From the NCBI RefSeq assembly GCF_001419765.1, contig NZ_LIRK01000341.1:1-37304 (forward strand): a stretch of 37,304 bases of DNA. Direction: 5' to 3'. Positions 7,564 through 15,267 of this stretch are shown one piece after another. The notes beneath the pieces are model-generated. The model worked only from the letters and a program-made list of their open reading frames with translations, did not search any database and was not told where the DNA came from. Position numbers and translations under genes: made by a program. Origin of the DNA: Streptomyces torulosus. Lineage in GTDB: Bacteria; Actinomycetota; Actinomycetes; Streptomycetales; Streptomycetaceae. Numbering within the stretch: the first letter of the stretch is position 1; every line of letters starts with the position of its first letter.

Positions 7564-8989
7564 TAGGACTCCGTTAGGTCTGTCTCGATCTTGATGTTCT
7601 GTATGTCCTGCTGGGCAGGGGCTGTTGGCAGGTGGTGCAGATGCCGGTCCAGCACCTCAGGACGTCTTGGAGGGCGTCGAGGGTCTGGTAGAGAGTGAGC
7701 CCGGCGCGGGTGCTTTTGGGGCCAGACGTTGTTCGGTGAGGAAGGCATGGGCTGCGGTCACGAGGGTGATGTGGTGGTGCCAGCCGGGCCAGGACCGGCC
7801 TTCGAAGTGGTCCAGGCCCAGGCCGTGCTTGAGTTCGCGGTAGTCGTGCTCGATGCGCCAGCGGATCTTGGCCAGACGGACCAGATCGACGACAGGGGTG
7901 TCGGCCGGCAGGTTGGACAGCCAGTAGTCGGTGGGAGCCTTGGCCTCTTCGGGCCACTCGATCAGTAGCCAGCAGTCGGGCAGGATGCCGTCCCACCAGC
8001 CCTGCTCGGCTGAGGCGGCGGCCCGGATCGGACGCTCGACGGCGTTACCGGCAGGACGGACGCGCACGGCAGCGAAGCGGGAACGTAACTCGCCGCGTGA
8101 GCCCTGCCGCCAGGTGAGGGAGGTGAATGCTTCCTGTCCAAGATCGGTGGCAAGGGCTGTCACCGAGGGTGCGGGCTGGCGGTAACGGGGCTGGGGCCAG
8201 CAGCCGACGGGGCCCTTACGATCCGGGGCTACCGGTTGGGCGTCGAATGGGTGGGCGGTCACGTCCGCGCGGATGGCCAGCATGTAGTCGATTCCGCGGT
8301 CCGTCAGGCCGGCCCGCAGGTGGGCGTTGGTGCCGTAGGCGGCGTCGGCCACGACAGCGGGCGGCCTCATGCCCCAGTCGGCCAGCGTGTCGAGCATGTC
8401 CAACGCCAGCCGCCACTTCTCGCGGTGTGTGACCTCGGGCGGGATGCGGGTGACGGTCCTGCGGTCGGTGTCCGCCGCCCACTCCTTGGGCAGGAACAGC
8501 CGCCACTGCAGCGGGCAGGAGGCCGTGTCACTGGCGGCGTGGACACTGACCGCGACCTGGCAGTTGGCGCGTTTGCCCAGAGCCCCGCAGTACTGCGGGG
8601 CCACGGCGACCGACACTCTTCCGTCCTTGGGCAGCGACACGTCGTCGATCACCCAGGCAGTCGGGGTGATCATCGGCAGCATGCGTTCGCAGATCCGCCG
8701 CTGTACCGGCACCGGGTCCCAGGTGGACTGGTTCACGAACTGCTGCAGGTTCTGTTCGTTGCCGTCCGGCAGCCGCGCGGCCATGGCCTGGATCGACTTG
8801 CGGCGGCCGTCCGACATCAGTCCCCGCAGGTAGCAGTCGCCTTTGGCCCGCTGGTCCTTGCGTGGCACCGAGGCGAACACATCAGCCACGTACAACGCCA
8901 ACTTCGCCCGGACACGGTTCACTTCATGTGCGTCCATCCATCCAACATGTCCAGGAACAGGCCGAACCCAAAGACCTAACGGAGTCCTA
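7564..8989 (-). mobile_element. Complete IS701-family insertion sequence
   Basis: The 1426-bp element has perfect 18-bp terminal inverted repeats, taggactccgttaggtct at 7564-7581 and its complement at 8972-8989. The 4-bp target duplication CTAG lies at 7560-7563 and 8990-8993; 4-bp YTAR targets are typical of IS701. It interrupts an older DDE transposase gene, whose two halves join cleanly when the element and one CTAG are removed. It is the best-preserved and probably most recent insertion in the window. Confidence 0.92.
7657..8937 (-). CDS. IS701-family transposase with probable C-terminal frameshift
   Basis: A 426-aa DDE transposase. The first catalytic block is WVIDDVSLPKDGRVSVAVAP, then comes VVADAAYGTNAHLRAGLTDR, and the third block with the catalytic Glu is IRWRIEHDYRELKHGLGLDH. 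ATG 8937 (MDAHEVNRVRAKLALYVADV) lies inside the element; the frame is open further upstream only because it runs through the IS end into the interrupted gene. Near 7718-7721 a run of four C (coding strand) appears one short: the family's usual tail, GLTLYQTLDALQDVL…CWTG, continues in the next frame to about 7574. The catalytic core is intact, so the product may be active with an altered tail. Confidence 0.85.
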   Translation of the reverse strand: MDAHEVNRVRAKLALYVADVFASVPRKDQRAKGDCYLRGLMSDGRRKSIQAMAARLPDGNEQNLQQFVNQSTWDPVPVQRRICERMLPMITPTAWVIDDVSLPKDGRVSVAVAPQYCGALGKRANCQVAVSVHAASDTASCPLQWRLFLPKEWAADTDRRTVTRIPPEVTHREKWRLALDMLDTLADWGMRPPAVVADAAYGTNAHLRAGLTDRGIDYMLAIRADVTAHPFDAQPVAPDRKGPVGCWPQPRYRQPAPSVTALATDLGQEAFTSLTWRQGSRGELRSRFAAVRVRPAGNAVERPIRAAASAEQGWWDGILPDCWLLIEWPEEAKAPTDYWLSNLPADTPVVDLVRLAKIRWRIEHDYRELKHGLGLDHFEGRSWPGWHHHITLVTAAHAFLTEQRLAPKAPAPGSLSTRPSTPSKTS

Positions 8990-9168
8990 CTAGCCCCTTC
9001 CGCCCGCCGGCGCGGGCCACCGCGTGCCGCACGCAGCGCGGACTGGCGGGCCACTTCCCACGGTCCGGCGAGTTCGGCGAACAATTCGCCGAAATGTGCG
9101 CGGGAGACACCGGACAGGGCAGGATGGGAACAGACCGGTCAGCTTCACAACTCACCCAACCCGTGCGG
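8990..9168 (-). pseudogene. IS5-superfamily transposase, N-terminal remnant (other side of the IS701 insertion)
   Basis: On the minus strand the frame reads SGVSRAHFGELFAELAGPWE, then VARQSALRAARGGPRRRAEG, ending at the CTAG duplication. Joined to 7563 it continues as AG-LKPKLVFSDRLL, proving both parts are one gene split by the IS701-family element. An in-frame TGA at about 9161-9163 leaves the true start unclear. 9169-9294 holds nothing recognisable. Confidence 0.65.
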
Positions 9169-9294
9169 TCCTTCTCATATCACGGCCCGACCGGGGCGAT
9201 CACTATTTCCCCCGAGGTCGTTACCGCCGGCGGTGTCCGCGGTGGTCGGTCGAACGGCATGTGCCAGGACACTAGGGCCTGTGTGATGTCGTGA

Positions 9295-9405
9295 TCAATC
9301 GGGTGTTCGCAACAGTTCTTCGAGCCAGATCATCGAGGCACGGAGTTCGAGGCCGACGAGGTAGCTCTCGGGTGCCTTGTCGAAGCGTGTGGCGATGCCG
9401 CGCCT
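9295..9405 (-). pseudogene. IS5-family transposase, C-terminal fragment
   Basis: The minus strand reads RGIATRFDKAPESYLVGLEL, then RASMIWLEELLRTPD and a TGA at 9295-9297. This is the C-terminus of IS5-type orfB transposases. The rest is missing: the AT-richer leader of the AraC gene begins right after 9405. The adjoining agggcctgtgtgatgtc may be the element's terminus. Another IS5-type fragment lies beyond the other end of the duplicated araC-ior segment (12690-12955). Confidence 0.6.
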
Positions 9406-9499
9406 ACACTTATTTTCAGGCTTTCGTCAACTCCTCTTCACGACCGATACACCCTCGCTGAGTGTGGTCGGCCAGTCCAGCCCCCTTCAGGGAGACACC

Positions 9500-10459
9500 A
9501 TGGATTCGGTGACGTTCAGCACGAACGATGTCGAACACGCGCGCGTGGAGGTCGGCCGGATCCTCAGCCCCCACCGCCTCACCCCGCAAGCCGACCACAT
9601 GGTGACGCTCCGTCTTGCTGCGCGCAAGCTCGGCGATGTGGGAGTCGTGGACCTCGACTACGGCGGCCCGGTCCTGGTACAACCCGAGCCGCTTTCATCC
9701 TTCTACCTGGTGCAGATGCCTTACTGCGGCTCCGGCGTAGTAAGGCACGCAGGCCGGAGCGTGTTCGCCACCGCCGAAACGGCCGTGGTGATCTCGCCCC
9801 AGGAGCCCTTCGAGAAGGAGTGGTCCGCGGGAACACCGCACCGGCTCTTCTACGTCCAGCGCAGCAGCGTGGAGCGTGAGCTCCAGCGGCTGCTGGGACA
9901 CGCGCCGGAGGAGCCGGTACGGTTCGAGCTCGGCGCATCCACCACCACGCCGCAGGCGCGTGCATGGCGACGCGGGGTCGACTTCTTCGCTGAGGAACTC
10001 GCCCACGCCGGGGACTCCTCCCTGCTCGACCACCCGTCGGTCGCCCGTCGTTTCGAGGAGGCACTGGTCGGGCAGCTGCTGGTCACCTACCGGCACAACT
10101 ACAGCGATGAACTGTCCTCCCCGGCAGCGCACCGGCCTCCGAGTCGGCTCATCAGGCGCGCCTGCGCCCTCATCCAGGACCACCACACCGAGCCTCTCAC
10201 CGTGGGCGACGTCGCCGAGGCGCTGGCAGTCAGTGTGCGGACGCTCCAGGAGGCCTTCCGCCGTGAACTCGACAGCACTCCGATGGCATACCTGCGGGCG
10301 TGCCGACTCGACGCCGTTCGTCGCGAACTGCGCGCCGCCGAATCCGGGACATCGGTGACGTCCATCGCCTTGGCGCACGGTTTCGTGCACATGGGCCGGT
10401 TCGCCTCCGAGTACCGCACCCGGTTCGGCGAGAGCCCTTCCACCACTTTGCGCGGATAA
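9500..10459 (+). CDS. AraC-family regulator, copy 1 (paralogue of the gene at 27051)
   Basis: A 319-aa protein with an N-terminal AraC_binding_2-type domain (VGVVDLDYGG, FYLVQMPY, TAVVISPQEPFEKEWSAGTP) and a C-terminal double HTH from about residue 217 (EPLTVGDVAEALAVSVRTLQ, FRRELDSTPMAYLRACRLDA, SIALAHGFVHMGRFASEYRT). It is roughly 80% identical by eye to the AraC protein at 27051-28007, and both are followed by a convergent iorB. ATG 9500 follows GGGAGA by about 5 nt and matches the paralogue's start. Its upstream region is truncated by an IS5-type fragment ending at 9405, so its native promoter may be lost. Likely role: control of ior or the aromatic operon; the effector is unknown. Confidence 0.88.
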   Translation: MDSVTFSTNDVEHARVEVGRILSPHRLTPQADHMVTLRLAARKLGDVGVVDLDYGGPVLVQPEPLSSFYLVQMPYCGSGVVRHAGRSVFATAETAVVISPQEPFEKEWSAGTPHRLFYVQRSSVERELQRLLGHAPEEPVRFELGASTTTPQARAWRRGVDFFAEELAHAGDSSLLDHPSVARRFEEALVGQLLVTYRHNYSDELSSPAAHRPPSRLIRRACALIQDHHTEPLTVGDVAEALAVSVRTLQEAFRRELDSTPMAYLRACRLDAVRRELRAAESGTSVTSIALAHGFVHMGRFASEYRTRFGESPSTTLRG

Positions 10460-10465
10460 GCAGCT

Positions 10466-10503
10466 CGGCCGTCACCCCGGGGGCGATGCCGGGGTGACGG
10501 CCG
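10466..10503. terminator. Bidirectional terminator between convergent araC and iorB (copy 1)
   Basis: A perfect 15-bp stem, cggccgtcaccccgg / ccggggtgacggccg, with an 8-nt loop fills the 66-nt gap between the two convergent stops. It is GC-rich and has no T tract, as is common in Streptomyces. The equivalent gap in copy 2 (28008-28033) is only 26 nt and lacks it. Confidence 0.85.
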
Positions 10504-10525
10504 TGCGGGCGAAACCGGACCCTCG

Positions 10526-12211
10526 TCAGCCGATCAAGCTCGGCCGCGCCGCGAGTTCGGCGCGAAGCTTCGCCCCGTCCTCGTCCGCGAGGGCTGCGGC
10601 ACGGAGGTGCTTCAGCCGTTCGGCGGAGCCGTCCGCGGTCGGCAGGTCGCGGGCAGCGTCGATCAGCAGGTCGAAGCTCTCACCTCCGTGAGCGTAGGTG
10701 GCGCCGTAGCCCTTCAGGACCTGCTGGCATTCGATGATCTCGCGCGCCAGTGCGGGATTCTCCGCAGCCCTGGAGACAGCGAGGTTCAGCCACGCGTCGA
10801 TCGATTCCTGCTCCCGGACGAACCGCAGTGACCTCGGCCGCAGCGGGCGCAGCCGGGCCAGCACCGCCAGCGCCGTGTAGCCGGTGATGGACGTCGTGTT
10901 GAGCACGATGCCGCGGTGGGTGGCCGCGTGCACGAGTCGCTCGAAGAGCTTCGAGCGCAGAAGCCTGGCTCCCAGTCCGGCGGGGACGGTGTCAGTGATC
11001 TCCTCCACCTGTGGATGCAGGTACTCCCGCACCTGCATCAGCTGGCCCTCCCCGGCCTTCGCTTCCTTGCGTACCCGCTCCATACGCCCGCGCCTGGTCT
11101 TCTGCGCCGCGACCTGGATGGTGTCCTGGTAACACATCCACAGGGCGATATGCCGTGCGGCCTCACACGTCAGCGCAGCGTCGCCGTCGCGGTCCGGATC
11201 CACGTCCGCGACTGCCCTCACCCGGTCGAGGTACTGGTCGGCGTACTCGGGGCTCTGGTACACGGCGGTGCGGACCACTCCGTGCAGCACCGTGGAACGG
11301 ACCGCCGCGGGCAGTTCGGCGGCCCGCTCGGCCTGGCCGGTCAACGCCGGTCCGACGAGAGAGGCCGGGGCGGCCGAGGCGATCCGGTTGCGTTCGCGCT
11401 CGGCGGCCTGCTTGCGGTCCTCGGCGGTCTCCGGGCGGCGGCGCCCGATCGTCACCGGCACCGGTTCTCCCCGGCGGGCCGGGGGTGCGGCCGGCGGTTC
11501 GGCGGCCGGCGTCTTTTCCGCGGCCACCTGGCTCGTGGCCTCCGCGTAGGCGGCGGCGAAGGCCTTGAGTGACCGCTCCGCCGCCTTGGGGAAGGACCGG
11601 ATCGGCGCCTCGAACTGCTCCCGGGTGAACGGCAGGGCACCGGATCCGGCGAGTGCGCCATAGAGGGAGGCGCTGATGACGCTCCCGGCGTCATCGGCCA
11701 CACGGGCGAAGTCGGCGGCCACCAGAACCTTGGCGGCGCGCTGCGCGGCGGCGAAGAGCTCTTCGCCGTCCACCCGGCCATCGCCCAGCGCGATCTTCTC
11801 GTCGACCGAGTACACCCGGTTGGTCGATGTGATCAGCGTCGTGCGGTCCGGTGTGGCGAAGCCACGCTGTACGGCACGGCCACACTCCATGAGTTCGGAG
11901 GTGATGACGATGTCCACTTCGCCGGGTGCGGGGAAAAGGCTCAGGATCGGTTCGGTCCGTCCGCCTTCGGGAACGCCGTCGGAGGGCGGCGGCAGGAGTT
12001 CGACGTAGTAGACCGTGGCGCCGGTGCGCTGGGCGACACCCGCGACCGAGGTGTTCTGCGATACCCAGCCGGCGTGCTCACCCACCTCGACGATCCAGTC
12101 GGCCAGCACGCCGCCGCCTTCCCCACCCATAGCCAGGATCGCCAGGGTGATGGGCCGCTCTCCGTCGCGCCATGTGGTGCTGTGGGTGCCCTTGAACTGT
12201 GCTGTGGTCAT
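10526..12211 (-). CDS. iorB: Indolepyruvate ferredoxin oxidoreductase subunit beta, copy 1 (IorB with C-terminal extension)
   Basis: A 561-aa protein. The N-terminal gamma-type oxidoreductase domain carries LAILAMGGEGGGVLADWIVE and SQNTSVAGVAQRTGATVYYV; a C-terminal DUF6537-like extension includes RHIALWMCYQDTIQVA, REYLHPQVEEITDT and QQVLKGYGATYAHGGESFDL. IorB works with IorA to convert indolepyruvate and other arylpyruvates plus CoA to aryl-acetyl-CoA, CO2 and reduced ferredoxin. ATG 12211 overlaps the stop of the truncated iorA by one base (TGATG). It is intact but its partner iorA is reduced to a C-terminal piece, so IorB1 is an orphan unless it pairs with IorA2 (29722-31890). It is close in sequence to IorB2. 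Confidence 0.88.
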   Translation of the reverse strand: MTTAQFKGTHSTTWRDGERPITLAILAMGGEGGGVLADWIVEVGEHAGWVSQNTSVAGVAQRTGATVYYVELLPPPSDGVPEGGRTEPILSLFPAPGEVDIVITSELMECGRAVQRGFATPDRTTLITSTNRVYSVDEKIALGDGRVDGEELFAAAQRAAKVLVAADFARVADDAGSVISASLYGALAGSGALPFTREQFEAPIRSFPKAAERSLKAFAAAYAEATSQVAAEKTPAAEPPAAPPARRGEPVPVTIGRRRPETAEDRKQAAERERNRIASAAPASLVGPALTGQAERAAELPAAVRSTVLHGVVRTAVYQSPEYADQYLDRVRAVADVDPDRDGDAALTCEAARHIALWMCYQDTIQVAAQKTRRGRMERVRKEAKAGEGQLMQVREYLHPQVEEITDTVPAGLGARLLRSKLFERLVHAATHRGIVLNTTSITGYTALAVLARLRPLRPRSLRFVREQESIDAWLNLAVSRAAENPALAREIIECQQVLKGYGATYAHGGESFDLLIDAARDLPTADGSAERLKHLRAAALADEDGAKLRAELAARPSLIG

Positions 12212-12603
12212 CAGACTGCCGCCTCGTAGCGTGCCGCGCGGTTCTCGAGCCCCTTGGACAGCAGAGCCATCCAACGGGTTCGCACCGTGGCAAGGATTCG
12301 GTCCCGCTTGGTGGGGTTCTGGACGACGTCCGTCCGGTAGAAGGACGGGCAGAGTACGGCGGCGTGCGCGTTGGCGCCGCAGACCCCGCACCCGACGCAG
12401 CTGTCCAGCACGGTAGCGATGGGGTCGGTCCGCAGCGGGTCGGGGTTGTCGGTGATCGTGAGGGACGGACAACCGGAGATCCGGATGCACGCGTGGTCGC
12501 CGGTACAGGTGTCCGGGTCGACTCCGAAGCGCTCGCGAATCACCCGCTTACCCGCCTTGAGATCAGCCGTCTGCTGCTTCTTGACGCGCCGCTGCCTGTG
12601 GGT
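12211..12603 (-). pseudogene. iorA: Truncated iorA (C-terminal ferredoxin domain only)
   Basis: The frame matches the C-terminus of the complete IorA at 29722: RQRRVKKQQTADLKAGKRVI, then CTGDHACIRISGCPSLTI and SCVGCGVCGANAHAAVLCPS, the two [4Fe-4S] cysteine clusters. Homology stops sharply before RQRR near 12603; in the full copy CQLN precedes this point. About 600 N-terminal residues with the ThDP and pyruvate-binding domains are missing. A GTG at 12543 could start a small ferredoxin-like protein (110 aa), but nothing argues that it is used. Upstream (12604-12690) is unrelated sequence with a + strand frame ending DLAAGFGTAA that I cannot place. Confidence 0.85.
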
Positions 12604-12689
12604 GGCGATAGGACGTGGACTTCACCCCGCTGCGCAAGCAGGACCTGGCCGCCGGCTTCGGCACGGCCGCCTGACTCGCGGCCGGGCCG

Positions 12690-12955
12690 GCGTCACGACG
12701 CCACGGGCCAGACGGAACGGACCGAGCACGAGGCCGATGGCGAGCCGGCAGCGGGCTCGCGGGCCTGCGCCGCCGCCCCGGCAGCGTGATGGTGGGCCCG
12801 CGCGATTGTGGGGTCGACGTTGATGTCCCAGGTGATCAGGTCCTTCGCATCCGCCCGGGCCTGGAGGGTGGTGAAGATCTGTTGCCAGGTGCCGTCTCGC
12901 TGCCAGCGGCGGAAGACCCCACGGCCCATACTCGGCGGGCACGTCGGCACCTCCT
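12690..12955 (-). pseudogene. IS5-family transposase, N-terminal fragment
   Basis: The minus strand reads VPAEYGPWG and then, after a short deletion and frame change, VFRRWQRDGTWQQIFTTLQA, RADAKDLITWDINVDPTIAR, AHHHAAGA, the well-known N-terminal part of Streptomyces IS5-type transposases. The DDE core is absent, both sides are truncated, and the frame breaks near 12920. It lies between the truncated iorA and the permease gene. Confidence 0.75.
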
Positions 12956-13040
12956 ATGGGTGATCCACATCACATCGGCGCGGAGAGGTGCATGCCGCGC
13001 GCCGGCCCGTGGCGAGGGTACCCGGGACTCTGTGAGTCCA

Positions 13041-13057
13041 CGGTCCGCCACGGACCG
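13041..13057. terminator. Hairpin downstream of the NCS1 permease
   Basis: cggtccg-cca-cggaccg is a perfect 7-bp stem with a 3-nt loop, 11 nt beyond the permease stop codon (minus strand). It could act as a short terminator or mRNA-stabilising hairpin. Confidence 0.5.
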
Positions 13058-13068
13058 ACCGGCTCCGG

Positions 13069-14559
13069 CTACCGCCCGGGCGCCGACCCGACCGGCGCCC
13101 GGCCGTGGCCGGGGCCCGCCGGGACGGTGGTGGACGGTCTCAGGACGCTGGTTCTCAGGAGCGGGTACAGCACCAGGACCATGGCGAGCGAGATGAGGAA
13201 GCCCAGCTGGGTCACGTCGGTCTCCTGCAGCGCCCCGCCGGTGCCGGCAGCGGCGAGGACAGAGATGACGCCCGCCCAGTTGACGGCCTCCAGCTGGTCG
13301 GCCTCGGCCTTGTGGCCCCGCCTGACTATGAAGAAGTCGGCGACGATCACCCCGGCGAGGGCCATGGTGGTGACGCCGAGGATCCCCAGGTAGCTGTTGA
13401 TCAGCCCGAGGATGTCGCCCGCCACCATGACCAGACCGATGACGTTTCCGACGACGACCATCACGACCCGGCCGACGGTGCGTCCGGTCAGGCTGTTGAA
13501 TAGGTTGGACAGGGCCAGCGAACCGCTGTAGGTGTTCAGGACCTGCGCCTTGGCCTGGGCCACATACATCAGCAGGAACCCGATGAAGCCGGCCAGCACC
13601 ACGAAGTAGGCGCCCGAGTTGTTGTTCACCATCCAGGCGACCTTGTCGGCGATGCCGGTGCCCTGCTGGGTCGCGGCCGTGGCGGGGTGGGCGGTGAGGT
13701 AGTCGCCGACCACGCTGGAGCCCGCGTGGATGATGATGGTGCCCAGCACCACGACGAGCACGTCGATCATGATCGCGCCGCCGACGGCGAGGATGCCCAC
13801 GTCCCGGCCGGACTTCGCGTAGCGGGCGAAGTCGGCGTCCACGAGAGCGAGCGCGCCGGCCGATCCGGCGAGGATCGACAGCACGGCGGTGAACCGTTCC
13901 CCCTGTCCGCCGTAGCCGGGCACGACCGGGCCGGCCGACATCAGCTGGGAGAGGCTGGTGTCGGACTTCGCCAGCGCGAGTCCGGCCATCACCACCGTGA
14001 GGACCACGAAGGCGACGAGCAGCACCATCGACGTGCCCTGGACGACCTTGAGGCCGAAGGCCGTCAGGGCGATCCACGCCAGCGTCAGCACGCCGTAGAT
14101 GACGATGGCGTTGGCTGTGGTGGGCGACCAGCCGAACATGAACAGGGTGCCGTAGTAGAGGAGCGCGTTCTCCAGGGCCAGGAAGCCCAGGATCATGAAC
14201 GCGAAGATCAGCGAGGCGATCGCAGAGCCGCGCAGTCCCAGCCCGTAGAACCGGGCGGTGACCGTGCTCGACGTGCCGGACCGGTAGGCGACATGACCGA
14301 CTAGCCAGCCGAGAATCCCGCCGAAGACGGCGACGAGCACGCCAGCCAGGATGCCGTAGCCGACCCCCGCGATCAGGGTGACGCCGCCGCCGATGGCCAG
14401 CTGAACCAGGGTGGAGGCGATGCCCGCGGTGTTGGTCATGAGTCCCCAGCCCGAGCGTCGCTCGTCATCCGGGACCGCGGTCAGCGCGTGATCCTCCATC
14501 TGAGCCCGAACGCCGCCCTCGGAACCGGGCTGGGCACCTTCGTCAATGGGACCGTGCAT
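13069..14559 (-). CDS. NCS1-family permease (nucleobase/cation symporter type)
   Basis: A 496-aa integral membrane protein with about twelve hydrophobic segments, starting after a ~50-residue polar N-terminus. Family features are GWGLMTNTAGIASTLVQLAI near the first helix, FGGILGWLVGHVAYRSGTSS, SAGALALVDADFARYAKSGR in the middle, and LAGVIVADFFIVRRGHK near helix ten, as in cytosine/allantoin/hydantoin permeases of the NCS1 family. ATG 14559 is preferred because GGGAAAGG lies about 9 nt upstream. It is divergent from a VOC-family gene, with a palindrome in the shared leader. By context it may import a nitrogen heterocycle or small aromatic; the substrate is unproven. Confidence 0.88.
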   Translation of the reverse strand: MHGPIDEGAQPGSEGGVRAQMEDHALTAVPDDERRSGWGLMTNTAGIASTLVQLAIGGGVTLIAGVGYGILAGVLVAVFGGILGWLVGHVAYRSGTSSTVTARFYGLGLRGSAIASLIFAFMILGFLALENALLYYGTLFMFGWSPTTANAIVIYGVLTLAWIALTAFGLKVVQGTSMVLLVAFVVLTVVMAGLALAKSDTSLSQLMSAGPVVPGYGGQGERFTAVLSILAGSAGALALVDADFARYAKSGRDVGILAVGGAIMIDVLVVVLGTIIIHAGSSVVGDYLTAHPATAATQQGTGIADKVAWMVNNNSGAYFVVLAGFIGFLLMYVAQAKAQVLNTYSGSLALSNLFNSLTGRTVGRVVMVVVGNVIGLVMVAGDILGLINSYLGILGVTTMALAGVIVADFFIVRRGHKAEADQLEAVNWAGVISVLAAAGTGGALQETDVTQLGFLISLAMVLVLYPLLRTSVLRPSTTVPAGPGHGRAPVGSAPGR

Positions 14560-14592
14560 GAATGATGGCCTTTCCCTGGTGTGCCACCGGAT

Positions 14593-14619
14593 TTTCGCCG
14601 AAACGTACATGCGGCGAAA
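14593..14619. promoter_or_regulatory. Candidate operator in permease/VOC divergent region
   Basis: tttcgccg-N11-cggcgaaa has perfect 8-bp arms centred 34-60 nt upstream of the permease ATG (14559, -) and about 150 nt upstream of the VOC gene. A TTGACT (14703-14708) on the + strand could be a -35 for the VOC gene. The palindrome is sized for a dimeric repressor. Assignment to a regulator is not possible. Confidence 0.4.
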
Positions 14620-14768
14620 CAAGGCCAGCTATCCCGTGCACGCCGAGCGCTATCCAATCTGCGCTGGACAGCGAGTTCATTGCGATTCAGATTCGAAAGT
14701 TCTTGACTCCTGACCTTTCCCGAATGTGTGCTTGCCTCGCTCACGGAACTGCCCTGGAAGGGAAGATC

Positions 14769-15254
14769 ATGGCATCTCAGCCGAGCGCTTTCTCGCACGT
14801 CGGGACGACGGTCACGGATCTGCCGCGCGCCATCGAGTGGTACCAGGAGGTGATGGGTCTCTATCTGCTCCGCGGGCCGCTGGAGGTGGTCGAGGACGGC
14901 ACTCCGCTGGCCGTCGCGGCGGCGCAGATCTACGGCGTAGGATTCCAGCGGTTCCGCTTCGCCCACCTGTGCGGCGCCGACGGGCTCGGGGTCGAGCTGT
15001 TCCAGTTCGACAGTCCGCCGACGACCCCGCGGGAGAATTCCTTCGAGTTCTGGCGCACGGGCCTCAACCACTTCGCGGTGACCGCCCGGGACATCGACGC
15101 GCTGGCCGACCGGATCGCCGGGAACGGCGGTCGGCGGCGGTCACCGACCGTGGTGATCGACGCGGACAAGGGCTACTCCATCGCCTACTGCGAGGACCCA
15201 TGGGGCACGGTCATCGAGGTGTGCTCGCATGCCTACGCGCAGATGTGGGCGTAG
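14769..15254 (+). CDS. VOC-family (glyoxalase/dioxygenase-fold) protein
   Basis: A 161-aa single vicinal-oxygen-chelate protein. It shows the paired βαβββ modules: SHVGTTVTDLPRAIEWYQEV with metal-ligand His10, LGVELFQFDS with a likely Glu ligand, GLNHFAVTARDIDALADRIA with the second His, and EDPWGTVIEVCSH with the last Glu. All four metal positions are present, so it is probably a metalloenzyme: isomerase, lyase or extradiol-type dioxygenase. ATG 14769 follows a GGAAGGGAAG box. It converges on the AraC gene at 15268 with a 13-nt gap and is divergent from the permease. Role unknown; a ring-fission or isomerisation step is an inference from context. Confidence 0.82.
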   Translation: MASQPSAFSHVGTTVTDLPRAIEWYQEVMGLYLLRGPLEVVEDGTPLAVAAAQIYGVGFQRFRFAHLCGADGLGVELFQFDSPPTTPRENSFEFWRTGLNHFAVTARDIDALADRIAGNGGRRRSPTVVIDADKGYSIAYCEDPWGTVIEVCSHAYAQMWA

Positions 15255-15267
15255 GACCGGATCCGGA

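Noticed and set aside
12211..12543. A free-standing 110-aa ferredoxin gene beginning at GTG 12543
   Set aside because: It is collinear with the IorA C-terminus including non-ferredoxin flanks, and homology continues upstream of the GTG to a sharp truncation, so it is a gene remnant.
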